Origin: Maricaulis maris MCS10
GTDB lineage: Bacteria; Pseudomonadota; Alphaproteobacteria; Caulobacterales; Maricaulaceae
Direction of reading: 5' to 3'
Length of the DNA: 64,000 nucleotides
Assembly (NCBI RefSeq): GCF_000014745.1
Contig: NC_008347.1
Span: forward strand, 2,000,001 to 2,064,000
The position numbers and the translations under genes are program-made. The notes beneath the pieces are model-generated. The model did not search any database and was not told the DNA's origin. It saw only the letters and a program-made list of their open reading frames with translations. This document shows positions 35,949 through 46,424 of the stretch, piece after piece (position 1 is the stretch's first letter; each line of letters starts with the position of its first letter).

Positions 35949-36308
35949 CATGCCCTCCCCCCAGACTTTGGCGAAAAGCTGGGGTGGTATGGCGGGTGGG
36001 TCAAGTAATTCGCGGGGGAAATGCGGTTTTCGATGCCTCGGGATGAGTGGGACGCGCTGAAATGGACGTCGCCGAAGGGCGGCTGGTCTCCCTGGAACCG
36101 CGCGTTACCCAAGGCGCGCTGAAGCGCTAACCGCGCCATAAACCCCTTGCCGGGAGTTCGCCGTATCCGGTTCGCGAGGTCAAGGGGTCTATGGATCAGG
36201 CTGCGCCCGGCGCGGGTGATTTATATGTGCCCGAAACAGACGGCATACGCCACCCCGGCGCACCAAGCACCGAGCCACCACTCACTTGAAAATATGGAAG
36301 AAAAGGAG
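35949..36308. other. Intergenic region between esterase and tRNA-Lys
   Basis: About 360 bp without a convincing gene. It holds a 57-bp inverted-repeat structure (listed separately) and a 33-codon frame on the plus strand at 36021-36122 that is protein-like in codon use but too short to support. Confidence 0.5.
36137..36193. repeat. Long-armed inverted repeat / hairpin
   Basis: CATAAACCCCTTG and CAAGGGGTCTATG pair at 12 of 13 positions, enclosing 31 bases that contain a second CCGG/CCGG pairing. There is no T-run, so it is not a standard terminator. It could be a small structured RNA or a palindromic repeat. Confidence 0.5.
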
Positions 36309-36384
36309 TGGTGAGCCGACAGGGGCTCGAACCCTGGACCTACTGATTAAAAGTCAGTTGCTCTACCAGCTGAGCTATCGGCTC
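36309..36384 (-). tRNA. tRNA-Lys (TTT)
   Basis: Minus-strand cloverleaf: acceptor GAGCCGA/TCGGCTC, D arm GCTCAGCTGGTAGAGC, anticodon stem CTGAC with loop TTTTAAT (anticodon TTT), T arm CAGGG-TTCGAGC-CCCTG, encoded CCA. Confidence 0.96.
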
Positions 36385-36492
36385 CCCGAACGAGGAGCGC
36401 GGAACCTATACGGGCGATTCCGGAGGGTCAATCGGGGTTTGACTGCGGATTTCAGCATTTTTGATGAGATTTCGCCGCAATCGCGGATTAAA

Positions 36493-37122
36493 ATGCAGCG
36501 CATGAGGGGAAGATTGAGTCTGTTGGCATGTGTCATCGTGGCGTTGAGCGCGAGCGCATGCAGTTCAACACGACAATCCGCAAGCAGTGCCGGCAGCTTT
36601 GCCCGCGAGGAAACAGCCGAAGCATTCGAGGATGCCGTCGGCCTGCCGCGTGAGCGGCCGGGCCGCGTCATGGTGGACGAGGGCGAAGAGACCGTCCCGA
36701 CGCCCTATGGCGGTGACGGCGCCCGACGTCGCTGTTCGACCGTCGCCCAGGATGTTGCCAGACTGACCGTCGTGCTCGGTCCGGACATTGAGGAAGAGCA
36801 ACGTCTGGCGGAAGAGGACGCACACGAGCATGACACCTGGCTGGGTCAGGGCGCGCATATCGCCGCACAGGCACCGGATGCGGCGGCGGACGGCGCGCGC
36901 GGGCTCTACCACTCGACCATTGTCGGCCTGAACCCTGTCCGCCCCGTGGTACGCTTTCTCGGCGGTGCCGGTCGCATCGAGCGGGAGGCCCGCGAACAGA
37001 CAGAAATGGCCCAGCGCCGACGCGCTTATCTGCGCGGCCTGTATGATGGCTTCGGCTGTCCGCCGGCCCAGATGCGCCGCGCCTTCGAGGCCTATGGCCT
37101 GGTCGAGGACGAGCACGACTGA
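36493..37122 (+). CDS. Lipoprotein of unknown function
   Basis: Predicted lipoprotein of about 209 residues: basic N-region MQRMRGR, hydrophobic LSLLACVIVALSAS, lipobox SAC with Cys followed by SS. The mature part is acidic, with an EEEQRLAEEDAHEHD stretch and a C-terminal helical segment (RRRAYLRGLYDGFGCPPAQMRRAFEAYGL). I do not recognise the family. The frame is open upstream through the tRNA-Lys, but the start must be at 36493 or 36502. No ribosome site stands out. Confidence 0.7.
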   Translation: MQRMRGRLSLLACVIVALSASACSSTRQSASSAGSFAREETAEAFEDAVGLPRERPGRVMVDEGEETVPTPYGGDGARRRCSTVAQDVARLTVVLGPDIEEEQRLAEEDAHEHDTWLGQGAHIAAQAPDAAADGARGLYHSTIVGLNPVRPVVRFLGGAGRIEREAREQTEMAQRRRAYLRGLYDGFGCPPAQMRRAFEAYGLVEDEHD

Positions 37123-37153
37123 CGCCCTCGCCTCGCCGATCTCCGGACCGCGA

Positions 37154-37681
37154 TCAGATCAGCGACTTGTAGAAGAAGGTTGTCGAGCAAGGCGACCCAT
37201 CCGGAAACAGCGCATAGTCCGGCACCGCCCCGACCTCGACCCAGCCGCGCTTGCGATAGAGCGCCTCCGCCGGTGAGCCGGTCACCGTGTCCAGGACGAG
37301 CGTGCGCAGCCCGGTCTCGCGGGCATGGCTCTCCAGCGCCGCCATCAACGCATCGGCCACGCCGCGCCGCCGGGCGTCCGGTGAGACCATCAGCTTGGCG
37401 ACATCGCCGCGATGGGGCTGGTTGTCCGGCAGGCCGGTAATGAGCTGGACGGTGCCGAGAAGCGTGCCAGACGCGGTGTCCCGGGCGGACCAGAGGAGCC
37501 GGTCGCCGCGCTCAACCTGACTGGCGATGTCGGTCCAGAACGCCTCGGCCCGCAGCGGCGAAAGGTCCGCCATGAAGCCGATGGAAGCACCGGCCTCAAC
37601 ACAAGCGGTCAGAAGTTGCGAGAAATCGGGCAGCGTTACCGCCAATTCGGCATGATCGAGCAAGCGAAGCGTCAAAGGCAT
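37154..37681 (-). CDS. GNAT-family N-acetyltransferase
   Basis: GNAT fold with the acetyl-CoA loop VSPDARRRGVADALMAALESHAR and the final AEALYRKRGWVEVGAVPDYA strand typical of amino-group acetyltransferases. 175 residues from ATG 37681. This ATG sits 2 bp after the tgt stop, so the gene is the last of the queA-tgt-GNAT run. Substrate unknown; no evidence ties it to queuosine. Confidence 0.87.
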   Translation of the reverse strand: MPLTLRLLDHAELAVTLPDFSQLLTACVEAGASIGFMADLSPLRAEAFWTDIASQVERGDRLLWSARDTASGTLLGTVQLITGLPDNQPHRGDVAKLMVSPDARRRGVADALMAALESHARETGLRTLVLDTVTGSPAEALYRKRGWVEVGAVPDYALFPDGSPCSTTFFYKSLI

Positions 37682-37683
37682 CC

Positions 37684-38826
37684 CTAGCCCGCTCGCTCTG
37701 CCGCTTCGGCCTGACCTTGCTCCCACTTGCCCCGGAACTCTCGCCGGAACGCCTCGAACTCACCCGCCGCGATGGCCGCGCGCATGCGGGCCGTCAAATG
37801 CTGGAAGTAGGCGATATTATGCCAGGAGAGCAGCATGGCCGAGAGATATTCGCCAGACCGGAAGAGATGGTGGAGATAGGCCTTGGAATAATCCCGGCTG
37901 GCCGGACAATCGATCTCCGGATTGAGCGGGCTGTCATCCTCGGCGAACTCGGCGCGCTTGATATTGATCGGGCCATGATCCGACCAGGCCTGACCATGGC
38001 GGCCCGAGCGCGTCGGCAGGACGCAGTCAAACATGTCGACACCGCGGGCAACGGCTTCCACCAGGTCGATCGGCTTGCCGACGCCCATCAGATAACGTGG
38101 GCGTTCGCTTGGCAGGTGCGGCGTGGTGAAATCGAGCACGTCGCACATTTTCTCAAAGCCCTCACCGACCGCCAGGCCGCCAATGGCATAGCCGTCATAG
38201 CCGGTCTCGATCAGACGCTCGGCGCTCTCGCGGCGCAGGTTTTCAAACACCGAGCCCTGGACGATGCCGAACAGGGCCTGGCTGTCGCGGGTGCCGAAAG
38301 CCGCCTTGGAGCGCTGCCCCCAGCGGATGGAGAGCTCCATGCTGGTGCGGGCTTCGGCTTCCGAACAGCCAAAGGGCGTGCACTCGTCCAGCTGCATGGA
38401 GATGTCGGCGCCCAAGAGGTCGGCCTGGATTTCGATCGAGCGCTCCGGCGTGAGATTGTGCTCGGACCCGTCGATATGGGAGCGGAACTTCACCCCTTCC
38501 TCGGTCATTTTGCGCAGCTTGGACAGGGACCAGACCTGGAAGCCGCCACTATCGGTCAGCATCGGGCCTTTCCAGGTCGAGAATTTGTGCAGACCACCCA
38601 GCCGTTTCACCCGCTCGGCGCCGGGGCGCAGCATGAGGTGATAGGTATTGCCCAGGATAATATCGGCGCCGGTCTCGCGGACCTGGTCCATGTAAAGCGC
38701 CTTCACCGTCGCCGCCGTGCCGACCGGCATGAAGGCCGGCGTGCGGATATCGCCGCGCGACGTCTTCAGCACGCCGGTGCGCGCCGCGCCATCGGTGGCG
38801 TGGATCTCATAGGGGAAGGTCGTCAT
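37684..38826 (-). CDS. tgt: Queuine/preQ1 tRNA-guanine transglycosylase
   Basis: Tgt exchanges guanine-34 of GUN-anticodon tRNAs for preQ1. Present are the substrate-binding [11 protein letters not shown] (D92), GLAVGEG and the nucleophile region [14 protein letters not shown] (D267). 380 residues, normal. The structural zinc site is degenerate: the usual CxCxxC is Ile305-Asp-Cys307-Pro-Ala-Ser310, so one Cys of three remains, with His336 (SWHN) kept. Start ATG 38826 overlaps the queA stop by 4 bp (ATGA). Confidence 0.95.
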   Translation of the reverse strand: MTTFPYEIHATDGAARTGVLKTSRGDIRTPAFMPVGTAATVKALYMDQVRETGADIILGNTYHLMLRPGAERVKRLGGLHKFSTWKGPMLTDSGGFQVWSLSKLRKMTEEGVKFRSHIDGSEHNLTPERSIEIQADLLGADISMQLDECTPFGCSEAEARTSMELSIRWGQRSKAAFGTRDSQALFGIVQGSVFENLRRESAERLIETGYDGYAIGGLAVGEGFEKMCDVLDFTTPHLPSERPRYLMGVGKPIDLVEAVARGVDMFDCVLPTRSGRHGQAWSDHGPINIKRAEFAEDDSPLNPEIDCPASRDYSKAYLHHLFRSGEYLSAMLLSWHNIAYFQHLTARMRAAIAAGEFEAFRREFRGKWEQGQAEAAERAG

Positions 38827-39884
38827 GTGCGGCGCTCCAGCAGGCAGGCATCGCCATAGGAGTAGAAACGATACTCCGCCGCAATGGCATGGGCATAGGC
38901 GCGCTGCATGACGTCCAGCCCGGACAGGGCGCTGACCAGCATGAAGAGCGTCGACTTCGGCAGGTGGAAATTGGTCATCAGCATGTCGGTGATGGCAAAA
39001 TCCGAGCCCGGCGTGAGGAAGATATCGGTGTCCCGGCTGCCGGCACGGACAATGCCCGGCCCTGAGGCCAGGCTCTCAATCGTGCGCAGCGCGGTGGTGC
39101 CAACGGGTATGACCCGGCGCCCCTCGGCCTTGGCGGCATTGATCGCGTCGGCGGCCTCCGCCGAGACCGTGCACCATTCGGAATGCATCTGGTGATCATC
39201 GGTATCGTCGGATTTGACCGGCAGGAAAGTCCCCGCCCCGACATGCAGGGTGACGCGGGTCTGCTCGACGCCGCGCGCCTCGAGCGCCGCCATCAGCTCC
39301 GGTGTAAAATGGAGACCGGCGGTCGGAGCTGCGACCGATCCTTCATGGGTAGCAAAAAGGGTCTGGTAGTCGGCCTCATCCTTCTCATCGACGCCGCGCT
39401 TGCGGGCGATATAGGGCGGCAGCGGCATCTCGCCGGCCACCGCGATGGCAGCATCCAGCGCCGCGCCGGCGGCATTGAATACCAGACGGACATCGCCGCC
39501 CTCGGACTTGCCTGTCACCTCGGCCTTGAGCGTCTCGCCGAAAGCAATCTCGTCCCCCATGCGCAGACGCTTGGCCGGTCGTACAAAGGCTCGCCAGGCC
39601 GAGGCATCGATCCGCTTGTGCAGATTGACCTCGACCTCGACCGGACCGCCGCCGCCCACCGCCCGAGCCGGACGGATGCCTTTCAGCGCGGCGGGGATCA
39701 CACGGGTGTCGTTGAACACCATCAGGTCGCCGGGCTGCAACAGGTCCGGCAGGTCGCGCACACCGCGATCGGCGAACACGCCATTGGAGGCAACATGAAG
39801 CATCCGCGCCGCATCACGCGGACGGGCGGGACGCAGGGCGATCCGCGCCTCGGGGAGGTGGAAGTCAAAGTCGGAAACACGCAT
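38823..39884 (-). CDS. queA: S-adenosylmethionine:tRNA ribosyltransferase-isomerase
   Basis: QueA converts preQ1-tRNA to epoxyqueuosine-tRNA using the ribosyl part of [32 protein letters not shown], the [11 protein letters not shown] segment, [10 protein letters not shown] and [10 protein letters not shown] are diagnostic. 353 residues. ATG 39884 begins exactly at the family N-terminus. Coupled to tgt by a 4-bp overlap, so the two enzymes are made together. Confidence 0.96.
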   Translation of the reverse strand: MRVSDFDFHLPEARIALRPARPRDAARMLHVASNGVFADRGVRDLPDLLQPGDLMVFNDTRVIPAALKGIRPARAVGGGGPVEVEVNLHKRIDASAWRAFVRPAKRLRMGDEIAFGETLKAEVTGKSEGGDVRLVFNAAGAALDAAIAVAGEMPLPPYIARKRGVDEKDEADYQTLFATHEGSVAAPTAGLHFTPELMAALEARGVEQTRVTLHVGAGTFLPVKSDDTDDHQMHSEWCTVSAEAADAINAAKAEGRRVIPVGTTALRTIESLASGPGIVRAGSRDTDIFLTPGSDFAITDMLMTNFHLPKSTLFMLVSALSGLDVMQRAYAHAIAAEYRFYSYGDACLLERRT

Positions 39885-39967
39885 GGCTGCGGGGTCTATA
39901 TACGGACACACCGCTTCGCAATCTTTGGCGTGTAGAAAGCCTGACAAACAAACCGGAACTCCCGCCC

Positions 39968-40975
39968 GTGCGTCACACGATCTCCGCCTTCCTTGCCTCA
40001 TGCGCCGTGCTGGGCCTGGCCGCCTTCATCACCCTCGCGCCGCTGTGGCGTGGGTTTGATGCCTGGCGGCAAATCTGGCCGCTGGTCGCGATTTTTGTGG
40101 TGGCCGTGACCCTGTTCTCGCTGCGCAACCGGCATCGCTGGGTCCCGCTGGCCCTGGCAGTGGGGTGTGCGCTGGTGTTTTTGCCGGCCGGACCGGAAGT
40201 CCTGCGACGTCTCAACCAATCAGCGCCGGGTGCGATCGGCGATGACGCCACCGAACTCACCATCGTCACCCACAATCTTTGGGGACTCAGCACCAATCCT
40301 GTCGAAGCGCCTGCTGTCCTGTCCGGACTGGCCCCGGATATCATCGCCCTGCAAGAAGCCACGCGGCAAGCCAAGCCGGTGGTCGACCAGCTGGAAGCCG
40401 CCTACCCGCATATCGCCCGCTGTCGCTCGGTCCGCATACTCAGCCGACTGCCGATGCTGGACAGTGGCTGCGTGCGTCATCCGCCGGACATCTCGTTCGA
40501 GAACGCCGTGCCGTGTGACTGGGAATTGCCGCCAGCGGTCTGGGCCCGGATCGAACTGCCGGACGGACGCCAGGCTATGATCGTCTCGGTCCATCTGACC
40601 TGGCCCTTCCCGTCCGCCGCCCAGGACTGCCAACGTCGCAATCTGGCCCGCGCCCTCGCCCGTGAGCCGCAGGACACGCTGATCGTGATGGGAGATTTCA
40701 ACGCCGCCGCGCCCTCGCGCGCCCTGACTCGCATTGAACGGGATCTGGACCTGGAACGCCGCTCCATCGCCTTGCCCAGCTGGCCATCGGAAGGCCTGTT
40801 CACGCGCGATGGCGGCATCGCCCCGCCCCTGCCGCCGATGCTGGTCGGGATCGACCATATCTTTGCTGGAGAGGCCTGGCAGACAGTGGCTATCCACGCG
40901 GGTCCCGATACCGGATCGGATCATCGGCCATTGATGGCACGGGTGCGCTTGCGCGGGTCTGACGATCAATCGTGA
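39968..40975 (+). CDS. Membrane-anchored endonuclease/exonuclease/phosphatase (EEP) family protein
   Basis: Two or three N-terminal hydrophobic segments (residues about 5-25, 36-50, 57-75) precede an EEP catalytic domain. Metal and catalytic motifs: [27 protein letters not shown] and GSDHRPL. Members attack phosphodiesters in DNA, lipids or phosphoinositides; with the membrane part, the domain probably faces the periplasm. Start is GTG 39968. Its end overlaps the convergent AhpD-like gene by 10 bp. Confidence 0.85.
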   Translation: MRHTISAFLASCAVLGLAAFITLAPLWRGFDAWRQIWPLVAIFVVAVTLFSLRNRHRWVPLALAVGCALVFLPAGPEVLRRLNQSAPGAIGDDATELTIVTHNLWGLSTNPVEAPAVLSGLAPDIIALQEATRQAKPVVDQLEAAYPHIARCRSVRILSRLPMLDSGCVRHPPDISFENAVPCDWELPPAVWARIELPDGRQAMIVSVHLTWPFPSAAQDCQRRNLARALAREPQDTLIVMGDFNAAAPSRALTRIERDLDLERRSIALPSWPSEGLFTRDGGIAPPLPPMLVGIDHIFAGEAWQTVAIHAGPDTGSDHRPLMARVRLRGSDDQS

Positions 40976-41571
40976 GACCAGTTGTCCGGGTCATCTGACG
41001 TGTTCGGCGACAGACCCAGCGCTTCGCCGGCGGGGTTCACGCCCAGACCCAGCACCGTCCTGTTGGCGTAAGCGAAATAGGCGGTGACCTGGTTGATCTC
41101 GAGAATTTCGCCATCCTCGAAACCGGCCTCGCGCAGGGCCATGGCGTGCATCTGGGTCAACTTGTCCGGCTGCCGGGTCAGCAGTTCGGCATAGCGCAGG
41201 CCTGCGAGCTCGCGTCCCGAGAAGGCGCGCTCCGGGATACCCGCGTCGATGGCGTCACGGATTTCGGCCGCCCGCGCGTCGTCATTCAACAAGCGTTTGA
41301 GTCCGGCAAAATGGTGCTCGACACAATAGGCGCACTTGTTCAGCGATGAGACCCAGGTGCCGATGGTTTCCAGATAGGCCTTGTCGAGACTGTTGCCGTA
41401 ATGGTGCAGCACCGCCTTGTAGAGGGCCATATGGCCTTCCAGCGTGTGCGGTCGCAGCGAGTGGACCGCAAGGATATTGTCGATCTGGCCGGTCTTGCCG
41501 GCGACCCGGTCATAGATAGCCGAAAGGCGGCCATCGGCCGCCTTTCGATCAAGTGTCTTGATCCAGCTCAA
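40966..41571 (-). CDS. AhpD-like peroxidase-related enzyme (CMD family)
   Basis: Carboxymuconolactone decarboxylase/AhpD fold with the redox pair in NKCAYCVEHH, followed by HFAGLKRLLND and RYAELLTRQPDKLT, as in the peroxidase-related family. It may reduce peroxides through a Cys pair. The start is TTG 41571 (MSWIKTLD), directly after the cyclophilin stop (TAAGGCCTTG); the upstream part of the frame is an Arg/Ser-rich shadow of the cyclophilin gene. 201 residues. Last of the gyrA-coaD-cyclophilin run. Confidence 0.82.
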   Translation of the reverse strand: MSWIKTLDRKAADGRLSAIYDRVAGKTGQIDNILAVHSLRPHTLEGHMALYKAVLHHYGNSLDKAYLETIGTWVSSLNKCAYCVEHHFAGLKRLLNDDARAAEIRDAIDAGIPERAFSGRELAGLRYAELLTRQPDKLTQMHAMALREAGFEDGEILEINQVTAYFAYANRTVLGLGVNPAGEALGLSPNTSDDPDNWSHD

Positions 41572-41575
41572 GGCC

Positions 41576-42028
41576 TTACGCCTCGACGACCGTCGCCTTG
41601 ATGATCGCGCCCGGATTGGCCGGCGGCTCGCCCTTGGGCAGGGCGTCGACATGGTCCATGCCGGAGATGACTTCGCCCCAAACCGTGTACTGGTTGTTGA
41701 GGTAGGGTACGTCATCCAGGCAGATGAAGAACTGGCTGGAGGCACTGTCCGGATCGGAAGCGCGCGCCATCGACATTGTGCCGCGGACATGCTTCTCGGC
41801 GGAGAACTCGGCCGGGATGTGCTGGCCGGAGCCACCCATGCCATTGCCGTTCGGGCAGCCGCCCTGGGCCACGAAGCCATCAATCACGCGGTGGAAGGTC
41901 AGGCCGTCATAAAAGCCTTCCTTGGCCAGCTCGGTGATGCGGGCGACGTGCTTGGGTGCCAGATCCGGACGCAGCTTGATGGTGACGTCGCCGCCTTCAA
42001 GCGTGAATACGAGTTGTTCTTCAGCCAT
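41576..42028 (-). CDS. ppiB: Peptidyl-prolyl cis-trans isomerase (cyclophilin)
   Basis: Cytoplasmic cyclophilin of 150 residues: FHRVIDGFVAQGGCP, the HIPAEF and SMARASDPDSASSQFFICL blocks, and YTVWGEVISGMDHVDALPKGEP at the end. ATG 42028 follows GGAAGACCC. It begins 8 bp after the lipoprotein cyclophilin stop. Confidence 0.93.
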   Translation of the reverse strand: MAEEQLVFTLEGGDVTIKLRPDLAPKHVARITELAKEGFYDGLTFHRVIDGFVAQGGCPNGNGMGGSGQHIPAEFSAEKHVRGTMSMARASDPDSASSQFFICLDDVPYLNNQYTVWGEVISGMDHVDALPKGEPPANPGAIIKATVVEA

Positions 42029-42036
42029 GGGTCTTC

Positions 42037-42987
42037 CTATTCCACAATTCGTGTCGGCACGGTGATATCGCAAATGTCGGGCAAATTGCCAGACGGGCTG
42101 CGCAGCGTGTCGAGATAGGCGGCAAAGGCCGCTGAATCGGTATCGGCGACCTGGACGGTCACCTGCTCGTCGGCCGGCAATTCATCACCGGTCCGCATCG
42201 AGCGGATATTGTCCGGCCGGAAACCGGGATCTTCGGAGGCTGACCCGACCGCAATCGCATCGACCGCCGCCTGACCGACGCGCACGCGCCCCCAGGCCGT
42301 GTATTGCGCATTGAGGTGCTCGGCATTGCCGCGGGTGATGAAGAACTGGCTGCGGGCCGAATTGGGGTCGCTGGTGCGGGCTGCCGCGGCCGCACCGGCG
42401 CAATGCAGCAGCCAGGACTGGACCTGACCGTCACCGGTGATCGCCGCCAGTGCCGAGGTCTGGGTCCCGGCATGGAAACCGTCCCAGAAGCCGGCCTTGG
42501 CCATTTGCGGCAAGGCGCGCGGATTGATGACACGGTCCATCAGCTCGGTCACAACCGGCTCGCCAGAACGGCGAACGGTGAACTCGGCTTCAAGTCCTTC
42601 CACATCAGCAGCATGACCGGGATTGGTGCGAGCCCCGCCACCTTGCGCCATGAAACCGTCGATCACGCGGTGCCAGACCAGAAAGTCATAGAAGCGTTCA
42701 TGAACCAGGCGGCGCATGCGGGCGACATGATTGGGCGCGAATTCCGGTGCCATCTCGACAATGACCATGCCGTGGTCGGTTTCGATATAGAGCAGGTCGT
42801 CCTGGTCCGCAGTCCGCCAGGCATCGTCGGGCAGATCCCATTGCGGCGCTGCCGCTTCGGACTGCGCCGACGCGGCCGAAGCCAGTCCCGACGCCGCGCC
42901 CTGGTCGGTCTGAGAGACTTCGGCTTCGCGGGCGCAGGCGCCGGCTGTCAGGGCCAGGGCGAGAGTGGCGGAAAGGGTAAAACGCAT
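42037..42987 (-). CDS. Cyclophilin-type peptidyl-prolyl isomerase, lipoprotein
   Basis: Envelope cyclophilin: lipobox LTAGAC, an Ala/Ser/Gln linker, then a cyclophilin domain with WHRVIDGFMAQGGGARTNPGH and ARTSDPNSARSQFFITRG. An insertion (residues about 140-195) separates the halves, and a 50-residue tail with a Cys (DICDI) follows. About 317 residues. ATG 42987 sits 2 bp after the coaD TGA. The substrate-loop residues are partly changed, so isomerase activity may be weak. Confidence 0.88.
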   Translation of the reverse strand: MRFTLSATLALALTAGACAREAEVSQTDQGAASGLASAASAQSEAAAPQWDLPDDAWRTADQDDLLYIETDHGMVIVEMAPEFAPNHVARMRRLVHERFYDFLVWHRVIDGFMAQGGGARTNPGHAADVEGLEAEFTVRRSGEPVVTELMDRVINPRALPQMAKAGFWDGFHAGTQTSALAAITGDGQVQSWLLHCAGAAAAARTSDPNSARSQFFITRGNAEHLNAQYTAWGRVRVGQAAVDAIAVGSASEDPGFRPDNIRSMRTGDELPADEQVTVQVADTDSAAFAAYLDTLRSPSGNLPDICDITVPTRIVE

Positions 42988-42989
42988 GA

Positions 42990-43478
42990 TCACGCAAGAC
43001 GCTCCTTCAAACGGCGTTCAATATTGGGCGTCACGAAGGCGGAAATATTGCCGCCCAGCTTGGCGATTTCCTTGACCAGGCGCGACGCGATCGCCTGGTG
43101 ACGAGGGTCAGCCATCAGGAAAACGGTCTCAATGTCATCATTGAGCTGCTGGTTCATGGCGACCATCTGGAATTCATACTCGAAATCGGACACGGCCCGA
43201 AGCCCGCGCACAATCGACTGGGCGCCGATCTCCTCGGCGAAATGCATCAGCAGGCCGTCAAAGGGGCGGACCTCGATCTGCGCACCATCGGCAAACGGGG
43301 CGACTTCCTCGCGCACCATGTCAACGCGCTCGTCGAGACTGAAAAGCGGATGCTTGGCCTCGTTGATCGCGACACCGATGACCAGGTGATCGACCAGTTT
43401 CACGGCCCGGCCGATAATGTCGATATGACCATTGGTCAGGGGATCAAACGTGCCCGGATAGAGCGCTGTACGGGTCAT
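42990..43478 (-). CDS. coaD: Phosphopantetheine adenylyltransferase
   Basis: CoaD makes dephospho-CoA from 4'-phosphopantetheine and ATP. The nucleotidyltransferase motif YPGTFDPLTNGHIDII, IVRGLRAVSDFEYEFQM and the family tail (SSRLVKEIAKLGG-like) are present; 162 residues. ATG 43478 starts the conserved region (MTRTALYPG). It follows gyrA by 105 bp on the same strand. Confidence 0.97.
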   Translation of the reverse strand: MTRTALYPGTFDPLTNGHIDIIGRAVKLVDHLVIGVAINEAKHPLFSLDERVDMVREEVAPFADGAQIEVRPFDGLLMHFAEEIGAQSIVRGLRAVSDFEYEFQMVAMNQQLNDDIETVFLMADPRHQAIASRLVKEIAKLGGNISAFVTPNIERRLKERLA

Positions 43479-43583
43479 GGCCAATCTCTCCCGGGCTTGG
43501 CGCCCCAAAAGCACCTCCCCGGTGCCGGCTCATGTCTGGCAGAAGGGCGAGGCGAGATCAACAATCCCGCCTCGCCGGTCGCA

Positions 43584-46424
43584 CTATTCGGACGGGCTGT
43601 CGCCGGCTTCCGGAGCGGGGCCTGCGTCGGTGACGGTCTCGCCGTCGCCGTCTTCGTCGCCCTCATCTCCGGCATCCTGGATACGAACCACCGCGACGAC
43701 ATTCTCGCCTTCATTCAAGCGGATAAGACGGACGCCGCGCGATGAGCGGCTGGCAATCCGGACGGTATCGACCGGGAAGCGGATCAGCTGACCGCCATCG
43801 GTGACGGCCATGATCTGGTCGGCATCCTCGACCGGGAAGCTGGCCGAGAGCGGGATGTCGCGCTTGATGTCGGTCGCCGCGACGCCATTATTGCCGCGCC
43901 CCATCACCCTGAAATCATAGGCCGATGAGCGTTTGCCCATGCCGTCCGATGCCACCGTGAGGAGGAATTCCTCGGCCGCACCCAGCTCGGCCAGGCGCTC
44001 GGTCGACAGGGCGGCTTCATCATCACCGTCTTCATCACCATCAGTGTTGACGGTTTCGATCTCTTCATCGTCCCCCAGCGCCCGACGCATCGCCGTGGCG
44101 TGCTTCATGTAGGCGCGGGCCTCCGGCGAGGTGACATCGATATGATGCAGGATCGCCATCGAGATCAGCTCGTCGCCCTCGGCCAGGCGGATGCCGCGAA
44201 CGCCAACCGAATTGCGGCCGGCAAAGACACGGACATCGGTGGCCGGGAAGCGGATGGCGCGGCCCTTGTGGGTGGTCAGGAAGACATCGTCCTGCTCGGT
44301 ACACAGCACCACATTGACGATCTGGTCGTCCTCTTCCTCCAGCTTCATCGCAATCTTGCCATTGCGATTGACCTGGACGAAGTCGGACAGCTTGTTGCGG
44401 CGGACGGTGCCCTTGTTGGTGGCGAACATGACATTCATGTCGGCCCATGTGCTCTCGTCTTCCGGCAAAGCCATGATCGAGGTGATCGTTTCGCCCTGCT
44501 CCAGCGGCAGGAGATTGATCAGCGCCTTGCCGCGCGTGTTCGGCGCGCCCAGCGGCAGACGCCAGGTCTTGGTCTTGTAGACCATGCCGCGATTGGAGAA
44601 GAACAGGAGCGGCGCGTGGGTCGAGGCGACAAACAGCGTCGCAATGAAATCCTCGTCCTTGGTCGCCATGCCCGAACGGCCCTTGCCGCCGCGGCGCTGG
44701 GCGCGATAGTCCGACAGCGCAGTGCGCTTGGCATAGCCGCCATGGGTGACGGTGACGACCATCTCGTCGCGCGGGATGAGATCCTCATCCTCGAAATCGA
44801 GTTCGGCATCGACGAATTCGGAGCGCCGCGGCGTGGCGTAATTCTCGCGCACCTCGGTCAGCTCGTCGCGAATGATGTCGAGCACGCGCTGGCGCGAGCG
44901 CAACAGGTCCAGCAAGTCGGCGATCTGGTCGGCCAGCGTCTTGGCCTCATTGCCCAGTTCTTCACGACCCAGACCGGTCAGGCGGTTGAGGCGCAGTTCC
45001 AGGATCGCCCGGGCCTGCTCCTCGGTCAGGCGCAGCGTGTTGTCGTCGCGCAGCATGGAGCGCGGATCGGCGACCAGTTCGACCAGCGGCGCCACATCCA
45101 TGGCCGGCCAGTCGCGGGCCATCAACTGCTCACGCGCGGTGGCCGGATTGGGGGCCTTGCGGATGAGGGCGATGACCTCGTCGATATTGGCCACAGCCAG
45201 CGCCAGACCGATGATGACATGAGCCCGGTCGCGCGCCTTGTTGAGCTCGAACTTGGCCCGGCGTGCCACCACTTCCTCGCGGAAGCGCAGGAATTCCTTG
45301 AGGATGTCCAGCGCGCCCAGCAATTGCGGACGGCCGCCGACGAGCGACAGCATGTTGGCACCGAAACTGGTCTGCATCGGCGACCAGCGGAAGAGCTGGT
45401 TGAGGATGACATCGGCATTGGCGTCGCGCTTGAGCTCGATCACCACGCGCATGCCATTGCGGTCACTTTCATCGCGCAGATCGGCAATGCCCTCGATCTT
45501 CTTGTCGCGGACCAGGTCGGCGATCTTCTCGATCATCGAGGCCTTGTTCACCTGGTAGGGAATTTCGTGGACGATGATCGCCATGCGATCCTTGCGCACT
45601 TCCTCGATCGAGGTGCGCGAGCGCATCACGATCGAGCCGCGCCCGGTCAGCACCGCATTGCGGGCGCCAGTGCGGCCGAGGATCAGGCCACCGGTCGGGA
45701 AGTCCGGACCCGGGATATAGTCCAGCAGCTCGCCTTCGGTCAGCGAGGGGTTTTCCAGCAGGGCCAGCGTGCCATCAATCACCTCGCCCAGATTGTGTGG
45801 CGGGACATTGGTCGCCATGCCGACGGCGATACCGCCGGCGCCATTGACCAGAAGATTGGGATAGCGCGCCGGCAGCACCACCGGCTCCTGGCGTTCGGCC
45901 GAGTAATTATCGACAAAATTGACCGTGTCCTTGTCGATATCGGCCAGCAGGGATTGCGCCACCTTCTGCATCCGCGCCTCGGTATAACGATAGGCGGCAG
46001 GCGGATCGCCATCGACCGAGCCGAAATTGCCCTGCCCGTCGATCAGCGGCACCCGCATCGACCAGTCCTGCGCCAGGCGCACCAGCGAGTCATAGACCGC
46101 CTGGTCACCATGCGGGTGATAGCGACCCATCACGTCACCGACGGCGGTCGCACATTTGCGGTAGGACTTTTCGTGCGTCTGCCCGTTCTCGTGCATCGTA
46201 TAAAGGATGCGGCGATGGACCGGCTTCAGACCATCGCGAGCATCGGGAATGGCCCGCGACACGATCACGCTCATCGCATAATCGAGATAGGACGACTTCA
46301 TCTCGTCCTCGATGGCGATATTGCCAATCCCGTCCGGCAGGGCCGGCGGCTGACCGCCCGTATTGTCTGCCCCGTTTCCGGAACCGTCTTCGGGTGTCGT
46401 CGGCGTGTCGTCGTGATCGCTCAA
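43584..46424 (-). CDS. gyrA: DNA gyrase subunit A
   Basis: Type II topoisomerase A subunit, 946 residues. N-terminal breakage-reunion domain with [12 protein letters not shown], catalytic Tyr147 in [10 protein letters not shown], and the C-terminal beta-pinwheel (GxxV repeats such as [24 protein letters not shown]). An acidic insertion (about residues 790-830) and a Gly/Asp/Glu-rich tail are present. The start is TTG 46424 with AGAGG six bases upstream. The quinolone-region sequence is [10 protein letters not shown]: Gln108 replaces E. coli Ser83 while Asp112 matches Asp87. Confidence 0.97.
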   Translation of the reverse strand: MSDHDDTPTTPEDGSGNGADNTGGQPPALPDGIGNIAIEDEMKSSYLDYAMSVIVSRAIPDARDGLKPVHRRILYTMHENGQTHEKSYRKCATAVGDVMGRYHPHGDQAVYDSLVRLAQDWSMRVPLIDGQGNFGSVDGDPPAAYRYTEARMQKVAQSLLADIDKDTVNFVDNYSAERQEPVVLPARYPNLLVNGAGGIAVGMATNVPPHNLGEVIDGTLALLENPSLTEGELLDYIPGPDFPTGGLILGRTGARNAVLTGRGSIVMRSRTSIEEVRKDRMAIIVHEIPYQVNKASMIEKIADLVRDKKIEGIADLRDESDRNGMRVVIELKRDANADVILNQLFRWSPMQTSFGANMLSLVGGRPQLLGALDILKEFLRFREEVVARRAKFELNKARDRAHVIIGLALAVANIDEVIALIRKAPNPATAREQLMARDWPAMDVAPLVELVADPRSMLRDDNTLRLTEEQARAILELRLNRLTGLGREELGNEAKTLADQIADLLDLLRSRQRVLDIIRDELTEVRENYATPRRSEFVDAELDFEDEDLIPRDEMVVTVTHGGYAKRTALSDYRAQRRGGKGRSGMATKDEDFIATLFVASTHAPLLFFSNRGMVYKTKTWRLPLGAPNTRGKALINLLPLEQGETITSIMALPEDESTWADMNVMFATNKGTVRRNKLSDFVQVNRNGKIAMKLEEEDDQIVNVVLCTEQDDVFLTTHKGRAIRFPATDVRVFAGRNSVGVRGIRLAEGDELISMAILHHIDVTSPEARAYMKHATAMRRALGDDEEIETVNTDGDEDGDDEAALSTERLAELGAAEEFLLTVASDGMGKRSSAYDFRVMGRGNNGVAATDIKRDIPLSASFPVEDADQIMAVTDGGQLIRFPVDTVRIASRSSRGVRLIRLNEGENVVAVVRIQDAGDEGDEDGDGETVTDAGPAPEAGDSPSE

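Noticed and set aside
35948-36139. A 63-residue minus-strand frame upstream of the carboxylesterase
   Set aside because: Overlaps the esterase start, lacks a ribosome site and reads through a palindromic segment; composition is not protein-like.
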